A DNA stretch of 64,000 nt, from positions 248,001 to 312,000 of the forward strand of contig OY744472.1 of assembly GCA_963556145.1 (NCBI GenBank), read 5' to 3'. Positions within the stretch are counted from its first letter, which is position 1; the number at the start of each line of letters is the position of its first letter. The position numbers and the translations under genes are program-made. Shown here one piece after another: positions 11,721 through 21,240 of this stretch. Source of the stretch: Hygrocybe punicea. Its lineage: Eukaryota; Basidiomycota; Agaricomycetes; Agaricales; Hygrophoraceae. The notes under the pieces were generated by a model that worked only from the letters and a program-made list of their open reading frames with translations, did not search any database and had not been told where the DNA came from.

Positions 11721-11774
11721 ACCTCGTGCAGGCCAGATGCGCATCAATTGACGCGGTTGTCACCCTCGTGAGGT
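11721..11774. repeat. palindromic CAATTG module, copy C (54 bp)
   Basis: ACCTCGT (11721-11727) and GTGAGGT (11768-11774) flank CAATTG (11745-11750), 17 bp away on each side. The centre reads GCATCAATTGACGC. Confidence 0.75.
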
Positions 11775-11986
11775 AGATGGGGGGCCATCCTCGTTGCCAT
11801 CGTCGTTGGATGTGGGGCCGTCATTGGCCGGGCTGTTGGTGTCCATTGGGGGGACGTCGTTGTCGTTGTCGTGTTGGTGTTGGTGTTGTAAGTCATGGTG
11901 GAGGCGGCAGTGGTTGTGATCATCCACGTTGGAGGCAGCAGGTTGCTGCTGCCACCGGTGTTGCTCTGCTGCTGCTGCTGCTGCTG

Positions 11987-12178
11987 TTGCCATTGCCGCT
12001 GCTGCTGCTGTTGCCATTGCCGCTGCTGCTGCTGTTGCCATTGCTGCTGCTGCTGCTGTTGTCATTGCCGCTGCTGCTGCTGTTGCCATTGCCGCTGCTG
12101 CTGCTGTTGCCATTGCCGCTGCTGCTGCTGTTGCCATTGCTGCTGCTGCTGCTGTTGTCATTGCCGCTGTGGCTGCTG
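11987..12178. repeat. 24-bp minisatellite with higher-order AABC-AABC structure
   Basis: Eight consecutive 24-bp units start at 11987, 12011, 12035, 12059, 12083, 12107, 12131 and 12155. Each is an 11-bp variable part plus GCT repeats. The variable part reads TTGCCATTGCC (A), TTGCCATTGCT (B) or TTGTCATTGCC (C), in the order A A B C A A B C. This shows that a 96-bp block was duplicated as a whole. Confidence 0.85.
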
Positions 12179-13003
12179 CTGCTGCTGTTGCTGTTATGGT
12201 TGTGGTTGCTGTTGCTGCTGTTGCAGTTGCTGTCGCTGGGGGTCATTTGGCCATTGTTGTTGTCGGGGTGGTGGCATTGGTGGTGTTGCCACTGCCGTTG
12301 CTGCTGCTGCCACTGCTGCCATCAATTCACTCCAACTCGCGTTCCAACGCGAGGGAGGTTGTTGGGTGGAGTTGACCACGGGCTCCTTTATGCGGTCAAG
12401 GTGGGCCATTGGGGGCTGTTCTATATAAGAAAATGTCAGTAAATTATGAAATGAAGCCATTACTTACCATGGTTGTTGAGTAATGTTAGTGTTGAGTCGA
12501 AATTGAAGTCTCACGCATGTATGTTTAAGGTCACATGACCTAAGTTCACGTGACTGCATACAAAAAATTGTGAAAAATTGAGTATCTAAATGAGTATCTA
12601 CGTAGGTAAATATATATTACGGTTCACGGTTTGAACCATGTTTGAACGCGGTTTGAACCGCATGTCAGTGGTTTGGTTCAGCCATTTGGCTGAACCAGGT
12701 TCAGATCTGTTCTGAACTGAACTTTGGCATCACTATTATCAACCATCATCCACACCCACTCAAAGTCTCACTTCTTAATTGAAGAGACCTCACTATTACA
12801 TTCTATTGACTCATACAGTACATATACCTACAAACCCCTTCCTGCTAGGTTATTTAGATATTAGAAACCCACGAACAACAAGAAGGTACCTGAACAAAGT
12901 CAACTCCGGTAATTCTTGGTGAAACAAACATTCACATAACAATGTGATGTGGGGGGTGGGTTGGCCGCAACCAGGTGGTGGGCGCACCACCATCCTCCCG
13001 GTT

Positions 13004-13058
13004 ACCTCGCAGTTGTAGCACCAACATCAATTGATGTGACATTGTGCATCCGCGAGGT
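13004..13058. repeat. palindromic CAATTG module, copy D (55 bp)
   Basis: ACCTCGC (13004-13010) and GCGAGGT (13052-13058) flank CAATTG (13028-13033) at 17 and 18 bp. The centre is the perfect 14-bp palindrome ACATCAATTGATGT. It shares CACCAAC before the centre with copy B. Confidence 0.8.
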
Positions 13059-13144
13059 ATGTTGGTGGTTGGATGGCCGTGGCCTTCATCGCGGTTGTGG
13101 TGGTGGAGGTGGTGGCCGCCGTTGTCATCCTCATCCTCGCTAAT

Positions 13145-13562
13145 GTTTACCAAGGGTGGACATATGTGATAGGGTAAGACTTTCCAAGGGTTTTGAAGGG
13201 TTTGTTCTTGAATCATTATCTATTGCACATAGTGATAGAAACTTGGTGGGAATTTCAAAGAGTTATAAAATTTAGGTCAGATTTCTTCAGTAGTTCTTGT
13301 GCAATTCCATTTTCAAAAAGGAGTGTTTTTCCAAACCCCTCAGGGGTCCGGGTTTTTCAACCCCTCAGGGTTTTTTAAAAACCCTCCTTTTTGAAAATGG
13401 AATTGCACAATAACTACTGAAGAAATCTGACCTAAATTTTATAACTCTTTGAAATTCCCACCAAGTTTCTATCACTATGTGCAATAGATAATGATTCAAG
13501 AACAAACCCTTCAAAACCCTTGGAAAATCTTACCCTATCACATATGTCCACCCTTGGTAAAC
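13145..13562. mobile_element. FB2: hairpin MITE, 418 bp
   Basis: Two nearly identical inverted arms of about 179 bp (13145-13323 and 13384-13562) surround a loop of about 60 bp that has its own CCCCTCAGG repeats. Ends are GTTTACCAAGGG / CCCTTGGTAAAC. It has no coding capacity. The target duplication is unclear (TAAT on the left, TTAAT on the right). It lies within hAT3. Confidence 0.8.
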
Positions 13563-13644
13563 CTTAATCCTTGCCGCCTGTCATCCTCATCAGGTGTGTG
13601 GTGTTTGTGTTGTTGGTACTGCTGTCGTCATCATTTGTGTAATT

Positions 13645-13744
13645 NNNNNNNNNNNNNNNNNNNNNNNNNNNNNNNNNNNNNNNNNNNNNNNNNNNNNNNN
13701 NNNNNNNNNNNNNNNNNNNNNNNNNNNNNNNNNNNNNNNNNNNN
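13645..13744. other. assembly gap (100 N)
   Basis: Exactly 100 unknown bases, the usual placeholder for a gap of unknown size. It falls inside hAT3 next to the FB2 hairpin and low-complexity sequence, which probably stopped assembly. Open frames reading through it are meaningless. Confidence 0.99.
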
Positions 13745-15665
13745 GGGACCGGTTATGGATACAAGGGTGCACAGATCGGGAAATCTTGATCCATACCCAT
13801 ATCTGAGGCGATCCATATCCGTGATCCATGCTGATCTGCCCAATCCATGTATTTGCCTAATCAGGAAGGGGTTTGCAGGTATATGTACTGTATGAGTCAA
13901 TAGAATATAATAGTGAGGTCTCTTCAATTAAGAATTGAGACTTTGAGTAGGTATGAATAGCAATTGGGGAGCATGATGTACTGAAAATACTAATATTCAC
14001 TACTGGAATATAAAAATATGAACTAATGAATACTGATAACAATATTCACCAGTTTAATATAAACTGTTCTGGCTACAGGGCCTATTCAATCAAGAGTATC
14101 TCTGGGTATTATAATATCTGACTTAAATCTGAAGCTTCAAATGTACATTGGCTACTAGTTCAGGGATATCTTTAATACCTTTTGAATACTCTGTTTTGTT
14201 TAGGATGAAATCTTGACCTTAGAAGTGTATCTAGCTGAGTAATGAATTGATTGGACTGAGTGAACTGAGTGAATTCTCCTTGCTGACAGGGGGATCTCAC
14301 AGAACACTAGAATGAGAGTGAACTGGTGTGGATTACAAGTACTAGCTACTACAATGAGTGACTACTAGTACTAATAGAATGAGGAAACATACTGTGTGAA
14401 CCCAGACTAAGACTGACTACTGATTGGTGAGGGGGGAAATCCTACTGACTACTGGAATTTGGGGGTCCTATTTATACTGTTGGAGAACAATGGAGACTGA
14501 GAACAATGGGAAAGTGAGAACAATGGGGCTGAGTCATAAGAACAATGGATGGCATCAAAGAGGCCATAAACAATGGGCTCTATCTCCATTTGGACTGTTT
14601 AGAACAATGGACTGCTCAGAACAATAGACCTCCATTGTCTTTATATAAGCAGACTATCACTCTCTGATACATCCTATCTTATCATTATCTTATCATCTTC
14701 TTGTTCACATCTTATCTAATCATTTCCCATTATCTAGCTGAGCTGCTTTTGATCAATACAAGTAAACAAGATTTGTAATCAATCCATTACTGCTAATATA
14801 GGTAAGAATGCTAGTTGGGCTTGTCTCCTTGCACGCACAATGCAGAGAAATATATAATAAATACTAATGAGTGGGGGATGTGCCTCTGTGCACTATACAT
14901 AAACAGCTAGGTCTGGGCATTGCTAGTGAAGCCATGATAAATAATATGAAGGTAAGCATATATGCTATTTGTTTCGGTTCACTTGCATGCGTAATGTGGA
15001 AAGGCATAGAATGGGTACTAATGAGTGTAGGTGTGCATCCATAGTGTTAGAGGTGTGCAACTCTGGATGGAATGGAGTTGTCAGAGGACCGGAGGTGCAA
15101 ACTCTCAAAGTAGTTATGCTACTTCCTTAAGTTGTACTGAGTAAGCACAAGTGGACAGAGTGGAATTAGTCTGGAGGTTCAGACTAAAGATGGAGACTAT
15201 AGTGAGCTTAAGGCGAAGCCCTAAGTTTGAGGATGAGGGGAACTCAAGTTGAGTTTTAGAATGGAGTTACAGGACTTGTAGTTCTAACTTATATACTTGG
15301 TAAACTAATTGTTAAGTCCTTAGTAATGTAAAGATAATAAGAACTCTGGAAGGGGAAGCGGAGTTCAGAGAAGGGTAAAAGTAACAAAAGGTTGCTACAT
15401 ACGGTGACAAGTAAACAAAGGGACAGAATGGATAGGAGTTTGGAGAAATGGAGATGAAGAAGAATAAAGTATAAACAAGGAAAGGAACAATAATGTATGT
15501 GAGAGGATAAGATAAGATAAAACAGCAGAAAAGTCCAGAGCGGAGTTCATCGGCATTCTTCAGAGTTGCATAGATATGACACATAGTCTTGCACTTGAAT
15601 ATCTAAGTCCATGGTCCGATGGTAAACCCATGACATTACACCCAAAACCATTTGAGGTCATGACA

Positions 15666-17390
15666 CCGCAGTCATTCCTGTGCAACCCCAAGCATCAAGA
15701 ACATAATTGAGCATGACAGCAAGGTCACCAAGCATGACAGCACTCATCTGCATGCTTATTCTGTTGCTTTGAATTTTTTGCCAGTGAGTGTTTGTCCAGT
15801 TAGAACCCTCACAGCTATAAGAACTCAGAGCTAAACAGGAAAAATGTCAGTGCATTATGATTGCATCTGATTGCTGAGAAAGAACCTCTGCTATACACTG
15901 TCAATCTCTCACTCCCCCCTCACACATGTTACCAGCAAATATGCAGCTATGAATTGCAAGCAATAACTCCTCTTTATGACAGCTATTACCTCGCACAGCA
16001 CTCCTATGAGGTGTTGGAAACTATAATTACAGGCATAAGACTATAGACAGAGTACATATGGAGTCCTTTTATACTAGGGAATATATGCTTGAATATTCCT
16101 AAATGCTTACAAACAATATTACTAATTAGTCCGGATAAGTCTACATAAATCTCCACTTGAGTGGCGGATTCCACATAATTCCAATATGAGGAAACCAAGG
16201 AGATACATAGTATAGCGAAAGAGACTGTGTGCAATCCAGAGAGTTGAGGATGCAAACACGACCAAATCCAGCGTTTGCTGCAACGATAGAGAGGCCAGTT
16301 TCATTTTGGTGGGCTCAGGTCACATTATAGACTGAGCCTACACTGGGTGCAAAAAGGCCTTTGGGGATGACACAAATAAATTACCCATACAAAACAAAAC
16401 CCTAAATTTAGGCCATGTGAAATAGATATCTAAATACATTACTGAAGATCATGTTTCTCCACACCTTTTAAGAAGTAGAAATAACAATCAAGAGGTCATA
16501 TGTAGATTCAAAAAAATTCCAAATGTTTCATATCTTGTGAAGAATCTGGAATCATAAAGCAAATCTCAATTTCGCAAACACTCACATTTGGGATTTGGTA
16601 TCATATTCAGGAAACTTCAAATCTGAATTTTGAAGCTTTTCAGATATCTAATGCATTTGAGTCTTTCAAGTCTCTCAATTCAAAAATATTTGAAACTTGA
16701 ATTTGAATTCATAAAATTTGAAAGGCAATCTCACATTTAGTATTTGTAGAGTCCCAAATACATTAACCAGTAGTTGCCCAGTAGTTGCCTGGTATTTGAC
16801 TAGTACTGGTCCAGTAGTTGACCAAGACAAAGTCAGTCAAAACAAATGATGTGATTACTTGAGCCACAGGATTGCCTGTGAATTGCCTGGATTTCTGTGG
16901 AATTGCCGCAATTCTTCGTGGGATAGTGAGCCTGAGCCACAGGATTGCATGTGAATGGCTTGGATTTGTATGCGATTGCAGCAAATCTTTGTTGTAGTAA
17001 ACATGGCCTTTGTAGGTGCCAATGGTGTTTTGGCAAGTCCTTTGTCTATGGGGTCAGAACCCAAACTGAACGTGTTTGTATGTATATACAGGGAACACTA
17101 TATACGTACTATAGAATATGTATAAAGGGACTGTAATGAAGAAATGGTGAAGTATGAAAAGAAAGGAATGTGAGGAGAGGGAATAATAAGGGAAGAGAGG
17201 GAAGAATGGAAAGGAGAGTAGGAGAATGGGGGATATAAAGAAAAGTATGAGAATCAGGGTCCACCGAGATATCAATCTCTACATCATCCAATACTGATCC
17301 TCAACTGAGCCACTGGATTGCATGTGCAATGCCTGGATTTGGGTGGAATTGCTGTGATTCTTCATGGGATACTGACCCTGATCAAGTGGT
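15666..17390. other. no recognisable gene; short repeats at 16858-17380
   Basis: AT-rich sequence. A block of about 70 bp (GAGCCACAGGATTGC...GGAATTGC...) recurs three times, at about 16858-16925, 16930-17000 and 17303-17372, with substantial divergence. No gene or element ends were recognised. Confidence 0.5.
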
Positions 17391-17410
17391 TTTTTTTTTT
17401 TTTTTTTTTA
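17391..17410 (-). other. poly(A) tract with AATAAA on the minus strand
   Basis: An uninterrupted T run of about 19 at 17392-17410 is followed on the plus strand by ATATCAATTTTATTG. On the minus strand this reads AATAAA, about 9 bases, then A(19). This is the signature of a polyadenylated RNA that was reverse-transcribed, or of a LINE/SINE tail. The source sequence to its right (17411-17837) is not recognised. Confidence 0.45.
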
Positions 17411-17837
17411 TATCAATTTTATTGTCCTGCAGAGATATACCTCATGTTGGACATTACAGATAAAGCTGAAGTCGAAATATGAATGTACTATTACTCTGAG
17501 GTTTGCCTGTGACCTATTTGGCATGTGAGTGAAACCACAACGAATTAAGTTCCCTGTGGTCCCAGCATTTCACATGCTGTTTTAATCACCCAGCCTGTGG
17601 TTGCCTGATGTGTGCTGGCATTTGGATCTGGTATGTGGGGGTCTGGACCAGTTAAGTGCTCAGCCATCAAGATGGACATGCACAACAGAGATGGAGCTGT
17701 GGGGTGAGGTGAGGAGTGGGATGTGTTGTCAAGTGAGGTGGGGTGCTAATGTGAAGTGGAGCTGTTGTGTGGGTGAAGGAATTAGGGCGAGATTGGGAAC
17801 TTAGACGGTGGGGAGTAGCTGTGTATCAGTTGTAATC

Positions 17838-20251
17838 TGCTTAGGCGGAGTATAGCGAAGAAGCCAAACGTTGACTCCTTGAAGAAGGGGCTTCTGAATC
17901 TTGTTGAGAAGCGCTACACTGAGATATACGGTTTCTTGATTGGAATAAGTGTGATGTAGGTGATACTGGGTAGGATAAATGCGGGGATGGGGAACAGGTG
18001 TGTAGATTCGATCAGGGACGGTTATGGGCATCAAGTGGACATGATGACGTCTAGTAATGGCAATAGGAAAGGGGCTGATTGTAGTGCTGGTGATTTCATT
18101 CGAAAATTGAGAGAGCATAGTGAATGAAGTATCTGAAGAATCGAGTGAAGAAGGCATGATATTTAAGGAATGTGTAGAACACTACTTGTAGTGTCCAAAA
18201 AAAATAAACAGGTTCGGCAATGAATGTATTTGGCATGTCCGGCAGATTGGTCCAATGGTTCTGATTTAGGCTAGTTGCGTGCCTGCGGCAACATAGTCTA
18301 CATTAGGTATAGGTTGATGGGTCCCAATTGTCAGTTGGTAACAAATTTCCAGTTTGGGAATTCTAAGGGTCTGATGTGTGATGCGCCACAATTCGGTCCA
18401 GGCTTCTGGTCATATGGTTGCTGAGCACATGTGTGCTATGAATTCTGCTTGCCCCAATTCTTTATTCTTCTAAAAAAAAAACAACGGCCCCTTTTCGAAA
18501 AAGGGTGGTGAGTCGTTCTTTTGTAAACACTTTTCTTGTCATTAACTATTTCTTGGCTGTTACGGATCGCTTCTGCAGCGGGCTCCGGCAACAATCAACT
18601 TAACAGGGGGGCGGTTTCCAGAGGGAAGAACAGCAGTTTCATTGATAGATAACACTGCTACAAGGGGGGAGGTTCATGGTCTAAAGTCATTGCGAGCCGT
18701 GGGGGTTACCCAAGACAAGGGGGTCTGCCCCAAGAACCAGACTAAACGTAAAGAAAGGAAAAGAAGAAAAAGTCCGAACCAACAACAAGAACAGTATATA
18801 TAGTGACTGGTCTTGAGGGGAGGTAAATAGAAATACAACCATGAAGCCACAACATGTCCAACTCTACCATGTGTTCACCATGAGGCGTACATGAGGCGTC
18901 CTCATGTCGATGTTCTCGCGATCCAACTGGAGGCCCGGGTGTCGTTGAGGATAGAAGAGGTCCGGATGACTCGGATGATTTGTCATCGGATCATGTGACA
19001 TGCAGAATTGCCAATTCGGGGTCTACACTTGCTGTAACAGGCAAGTGTGCAGTTTGGCAAGTGCATTGCACGGTCGGGTCGAAGATGGGTATCGTCCAGT
19101 GTGGGGTTGGTGATGAGAGTGTCTTGAGGTAGCGTGGATATAGTGGCAAGGTTGGTATGAAAGAAAATGAAGGAATGTATAGAGGAAAAAACCAACTAGG
19201 ACAGTGGGCTAGTCGAGGTCAGACATGTGAACAGCATAAGCTGTACCGGATGACGATGTCTGTGTCAATGACATATTGAGGGGCGGTGTCTTGTCCTGTG
19301 TGTGGAACAATGTGGTCCACCTGATGTCGGTATTTGACCAAGAAAGGGTATCATTGTAAACGAGTGTGGGAGGTATTAAGATTATGGATGGAAAAGGATA
19401 AATGAACGTGGGTCCAGGTTTCGAGTCATGGCATGAGTGACAAGCTGTGGGAACAAGTCGTCGGGTACTGCATTGAAGCGGTGTCGTGCGAACAATATAC
19501 GATAGGGGTTGGTTCACTGTTTGGGAAGTCGTATGGTCTGTGGTCGAAGTCCAAAAGAGTATGCTCCGGCGATGGTCGGATTGGAGAGAACAGTGAAATG
19601 TCTTGTGATTGGGGATTGTTCAGAGTTCGCATGCAGGTGAGGAATGTCGTCGGATTGTCAGGGAGGATAATGGTGGGCACAGGGTACGAATATGGAAACC
19701 AAATATCCGGGAATGGCAATTGTCAATTATGTGTCGATATATTGTCGAGGTGGAAGTCAGAAGTATCAATGGCGGAAGGGTTTCGGTGCCGATGCCAAAG
19801 ATAGATCATAACAAGGTAGAAACCGATCAGGAAGGTGATGGCAATGCTGCCAATAACAATTACGGTAATGAGCTGTGTCGGGAGTACAGCCATTGTGAAT
19901 CGGTTTGTCGTGGGATGAAGTCAACAATATGTCAGGGCGAGGGAAAAGACAATAGCGATGATGTCCGTCGGCAAGGAGACTATTCAGGTACAGCAAGGTA
20001 ACGTGGGGATGTGTCCATGGTCGGTCTGGATTGTTCTAGAAGAAGAAAGGATGAAAAGAGAACAAGAACAAGAATAAACAATGATGTCCAAAAGAAGACA
20101 AAAGGTAAAGGGGAACGAAAAAGGAAGGTATGGTAAAGTGGAATCGTCATCGTGGGTAGTGGAGTCGGAATCGGAGTTGCGGAGTTGAAAAATGTAACAA
20201 TGGCCTAGTCTTGCATTATTTTTCTAATTCCAAGCTTCAACGATTGTACGT
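17838..20251 (-). mobile_element. remnant of an older gypsy copy (3' region), minus strand
   Basis: 17838-18557 and 20200-20251 are the reverse complement of 38226-39132 of the young gypsy element, with some parts diverged or missing. They include the first ~110 codons of its extra ORF (18157 down to about 17830; compare 38805-39130). The block is interrupted by the TGTTAC...GTAACA insertion at 18558-20199. The young gypsy element inserted into this remnant at 20251/20252, in the opposite orientation. In the shared ORF stretch of about 330 bp I count 11 differences, all transitions, 10 of them amino-acid changing. Confidence 0.75.
18558..20199. mobile_element. LTR-like insertion with TGTTAC/GTAACA ends, 1642 bp
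   Basis: The paralogous sequence at 38260-38290 lacks this segment, which defines the borders. Ends are TGTTACGG and TGTAACA, with a 6-bp inverted TGTTAC/GTAACA, as in LTRs. Flanks TTGGC (18553-18557) and ATGGC (20200-20204) match at 4 of 5 positions, like a 5-bp target duplication. Minus-strand frames of about 97-102 codons (19426-19719, 19209-19517) show no recognised domain. It is either a long solo LTR or a small non-autonomous LTR element. Confidence 0.55.
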
Positions 20252-20389
20252 TGTCATGATCCAAACAGGATTCGGATCAAAACATCGTAATATGCTGTCA
20301 CTAGTCACCATCCCTACAGCACACATCACATTACAAGGACCATTCATACTGGAATGCCCCCATCTGCATATGGAGTAGAAAGGAATACC

Positions 20390-20739
20390 CTTATCTGCAT
20401 ATAGGACACACAGGAAATCCTTATCTGCACATAGGACATACATGAAACCCTTATCTAAACAAGGGACATGCAAGGAAACCCTTATCTACAGAAGGGACAT
20501 ACAAGAAAACCCTTATCTATGCAGAGGAAATGAAGGAATACCCTTATCTTAACTGATAAGGCCCCCAAAACATCTTATCAGAGGCCAAAGAAGCACAAGA
20601 AGCACAGCCACATCCTTATCTCCAATCATAGAGATAACACATGCCACCCATCATTCCCTGATCAAGAAGCACATCACATTTCATATCAATTGATCGAATA
20701 CAGCCCAGCCCTGATCTTATCTTTTTCTTAACTGATAAG
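20390..20739 (+). promoter_or_regulatory. GATA-box array in gypsy-1 U3
   Basis: CTTATCT (complement AGATAAG) occurs at 20390, 20420, 20450, 20481, 20512, 20543, 20615 and 20716. TGATAAG or its complement occurs at 20554, 20574 and 20733. That is eleven GATAAG boxes in 350 bp, the first five spaced regularly at about 30 bp. GATAAG sites are bound by fungal GATA factors (AreA/Nit2 type, nitrogen control). Function here is inferred. Confidence 0.65.
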
Positions 20740-20860
20740 GATACACACATGGCATGGCATCAATTGATCAAGAAGCACAGCCTCAGGAAGATGATTCTAG
20801 AAGCATACCCTGGCACAGCCCTTGCCTTTGATTCACACTCCCAAGATTAGACCAGCAACA

Positions 20861-21209
20861 TGACTCACTCCCATCAAATGTGACTCATTGGTCTATCCAT
20901 GACAAATTATGACCCTTATGACATATTCATGACCCCCCATGACTCATTATGACCACCTATGACTAATTTTGACTATTTCTGACTCATTATGCCCCCTCCT
21001 TTGATTATAATACCTATGTGACTCATTAATTGACTCTGTATGAGTCACAAACCCATGCCTTCCTTTCTTATGACTCCTTATGAGTCATAACCCCCCATGC
21101 CTTTCATCATTATGACTCCTTATGAGTCATAAACCTATGCCTCTCCTCTATATGACTCCCTATGAGTCATATCCTATGCTCTCCATTTCATATACCATTC
21201 TATGACTCA
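20861..21209 (+). promoter_or_regulatory. TGASTCA (Gcn4/AP-1 type) array in gypsy-1 U3
   Basis: Ten perfect TGA(C/G)TCA heptamers start at 20861, 20881, 20940, 20980, 21019, 21041, 21081, 21123, 21163 and 21203, with several one-base variants (TGACTCC) between them. This is the binding sequence of bZIP factors such as Gcn4/CPC1. The array ends about 24 bp before a TATA box. Regulation by amino-acid starvation is an inference. Confidence 0.7.
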
Positions 21210-21232
21210 GTATGACTCCTGCTGTAGAATAG

Positions 21233-21240
21233 GTATATAT
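21233..21240 (+). promoter_or_regulatory. TATA box of gypsy-1 LTR
   Basis: TATATATA-type sequence (21233-21240, followed by GAGCCC) immediately downstream of the bZIP-type array. A transcription start about 30 bp further on would set the U3/R border near 21265. Position inferred. Confidence 0.5.

Larger units (their letters stand above)
11443..12735. mobile_element. hAT2: non-autonomous hAT-like element, 1293 bp, 8-bp TSD
   Basis: A perfect octamer TTATCAAC flanks it (11435-11442 and 12736-12743). Ends: TAGTGTTGGTGAAGTTCGG on the left; the complement of the right end reads TAGTGATGCCAAAGTTCAG. Both subterminal zones are rich in GGTTC/GAACC, as in hAT1, so the two are one family. The interior holds module C and a 24-bp GCT-rich minisatellite. 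All long open frames in it (poly-Ala, poly-Cys, poly-Leu or Ser/Asn) come from that repeat and are not genes. Confidence 0.85.
10272..12941 (+). mobile_element. solo LTR B (plus), inside hAT3, itself split by hAT2
   Basis: Begins TGTCATGACCCC and ends CACATAACA. Without hAT2 and one copy of its target duplication it is about 1.37 kb, matching LTR A once the latter's extra 542 bp are removed. It holds GATA boxes, ATTGTTCT repeats, TATAAATA (10920-10927) and a segment CTAGTAGCCAATGTGC also found in the young gypsy LTR (about 21560). No gag/pol is attached. Confidence 0.7.
9858..13859. mobile_element. hAT3: hAT-like element inserted in LTR A, 8-bp TSD
   Basis: The octamer ATCAGGAA occurs at 9850-9857 and again at 13860-13867. 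The intact site reads CCTAGCAGGAAGGGG in LTR B, so the paralogue gives the empty site. Ends: TAGGCACCTGCATGGAT on the left; the complement of the right end reads TAGGCAAATACATGGAT. Subterminal zones are rich in ATGGATA/TATCCAT motifs. Without the nested LTR B the element is about 1.3 kb and has no transposase. It carries modules B and D, the FB2 hairpin and the assembly gap. Confidence 0.75.
9755..15665 (-). mobile_element. solo LTR A (minus), split by a 4-kb nested insertion
   Basis: The LTR consists of 9755-9857 plus 13860-15665, about 1.9 kb in total. On the plus strand it starts TGTTATGTGAATG and ends GGTCATGACA. It is the inverted paralogue of LTR B (10272-12941): shared blocks include the GATA tract, the ATTGTTCT array, the TATA box and the sequence around CTAGTAGCCAATGTGC. 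Its length and its TGTCATGA / ACA ends resemble the 1902-bp LTR of the young gypsy element at 20252. Relative to LTR B it has an additional 542 bp (15046-15587) bounded by ACTATG repeats. No internal domain or convincing 5-bp target duplication was found, so 'solo LTR' is the simplest reading. Confidence 0.65.

Noticed and set aside
11760..12442. Long open frames (poly-Ala, poly-Leu, poly-Cys, Ser/Asn) of up to 221 codons on both strands
   Set aside because: They all arise from the GCT-rich 24-bp minisatellite inside hAT2, are open in several frames at once and have no other protein features.
13491..13927. Open frames running through the N gap
   Set aside because: The gap is unknown sequence of unknown size; translation across it is meaningless.
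15985..16020. A sixth palindromic module (ACCTCGC...ATGAGGT)
   Set aside because: The arms are only 11 bp apart and there is no CAATTG centre; likely chance.
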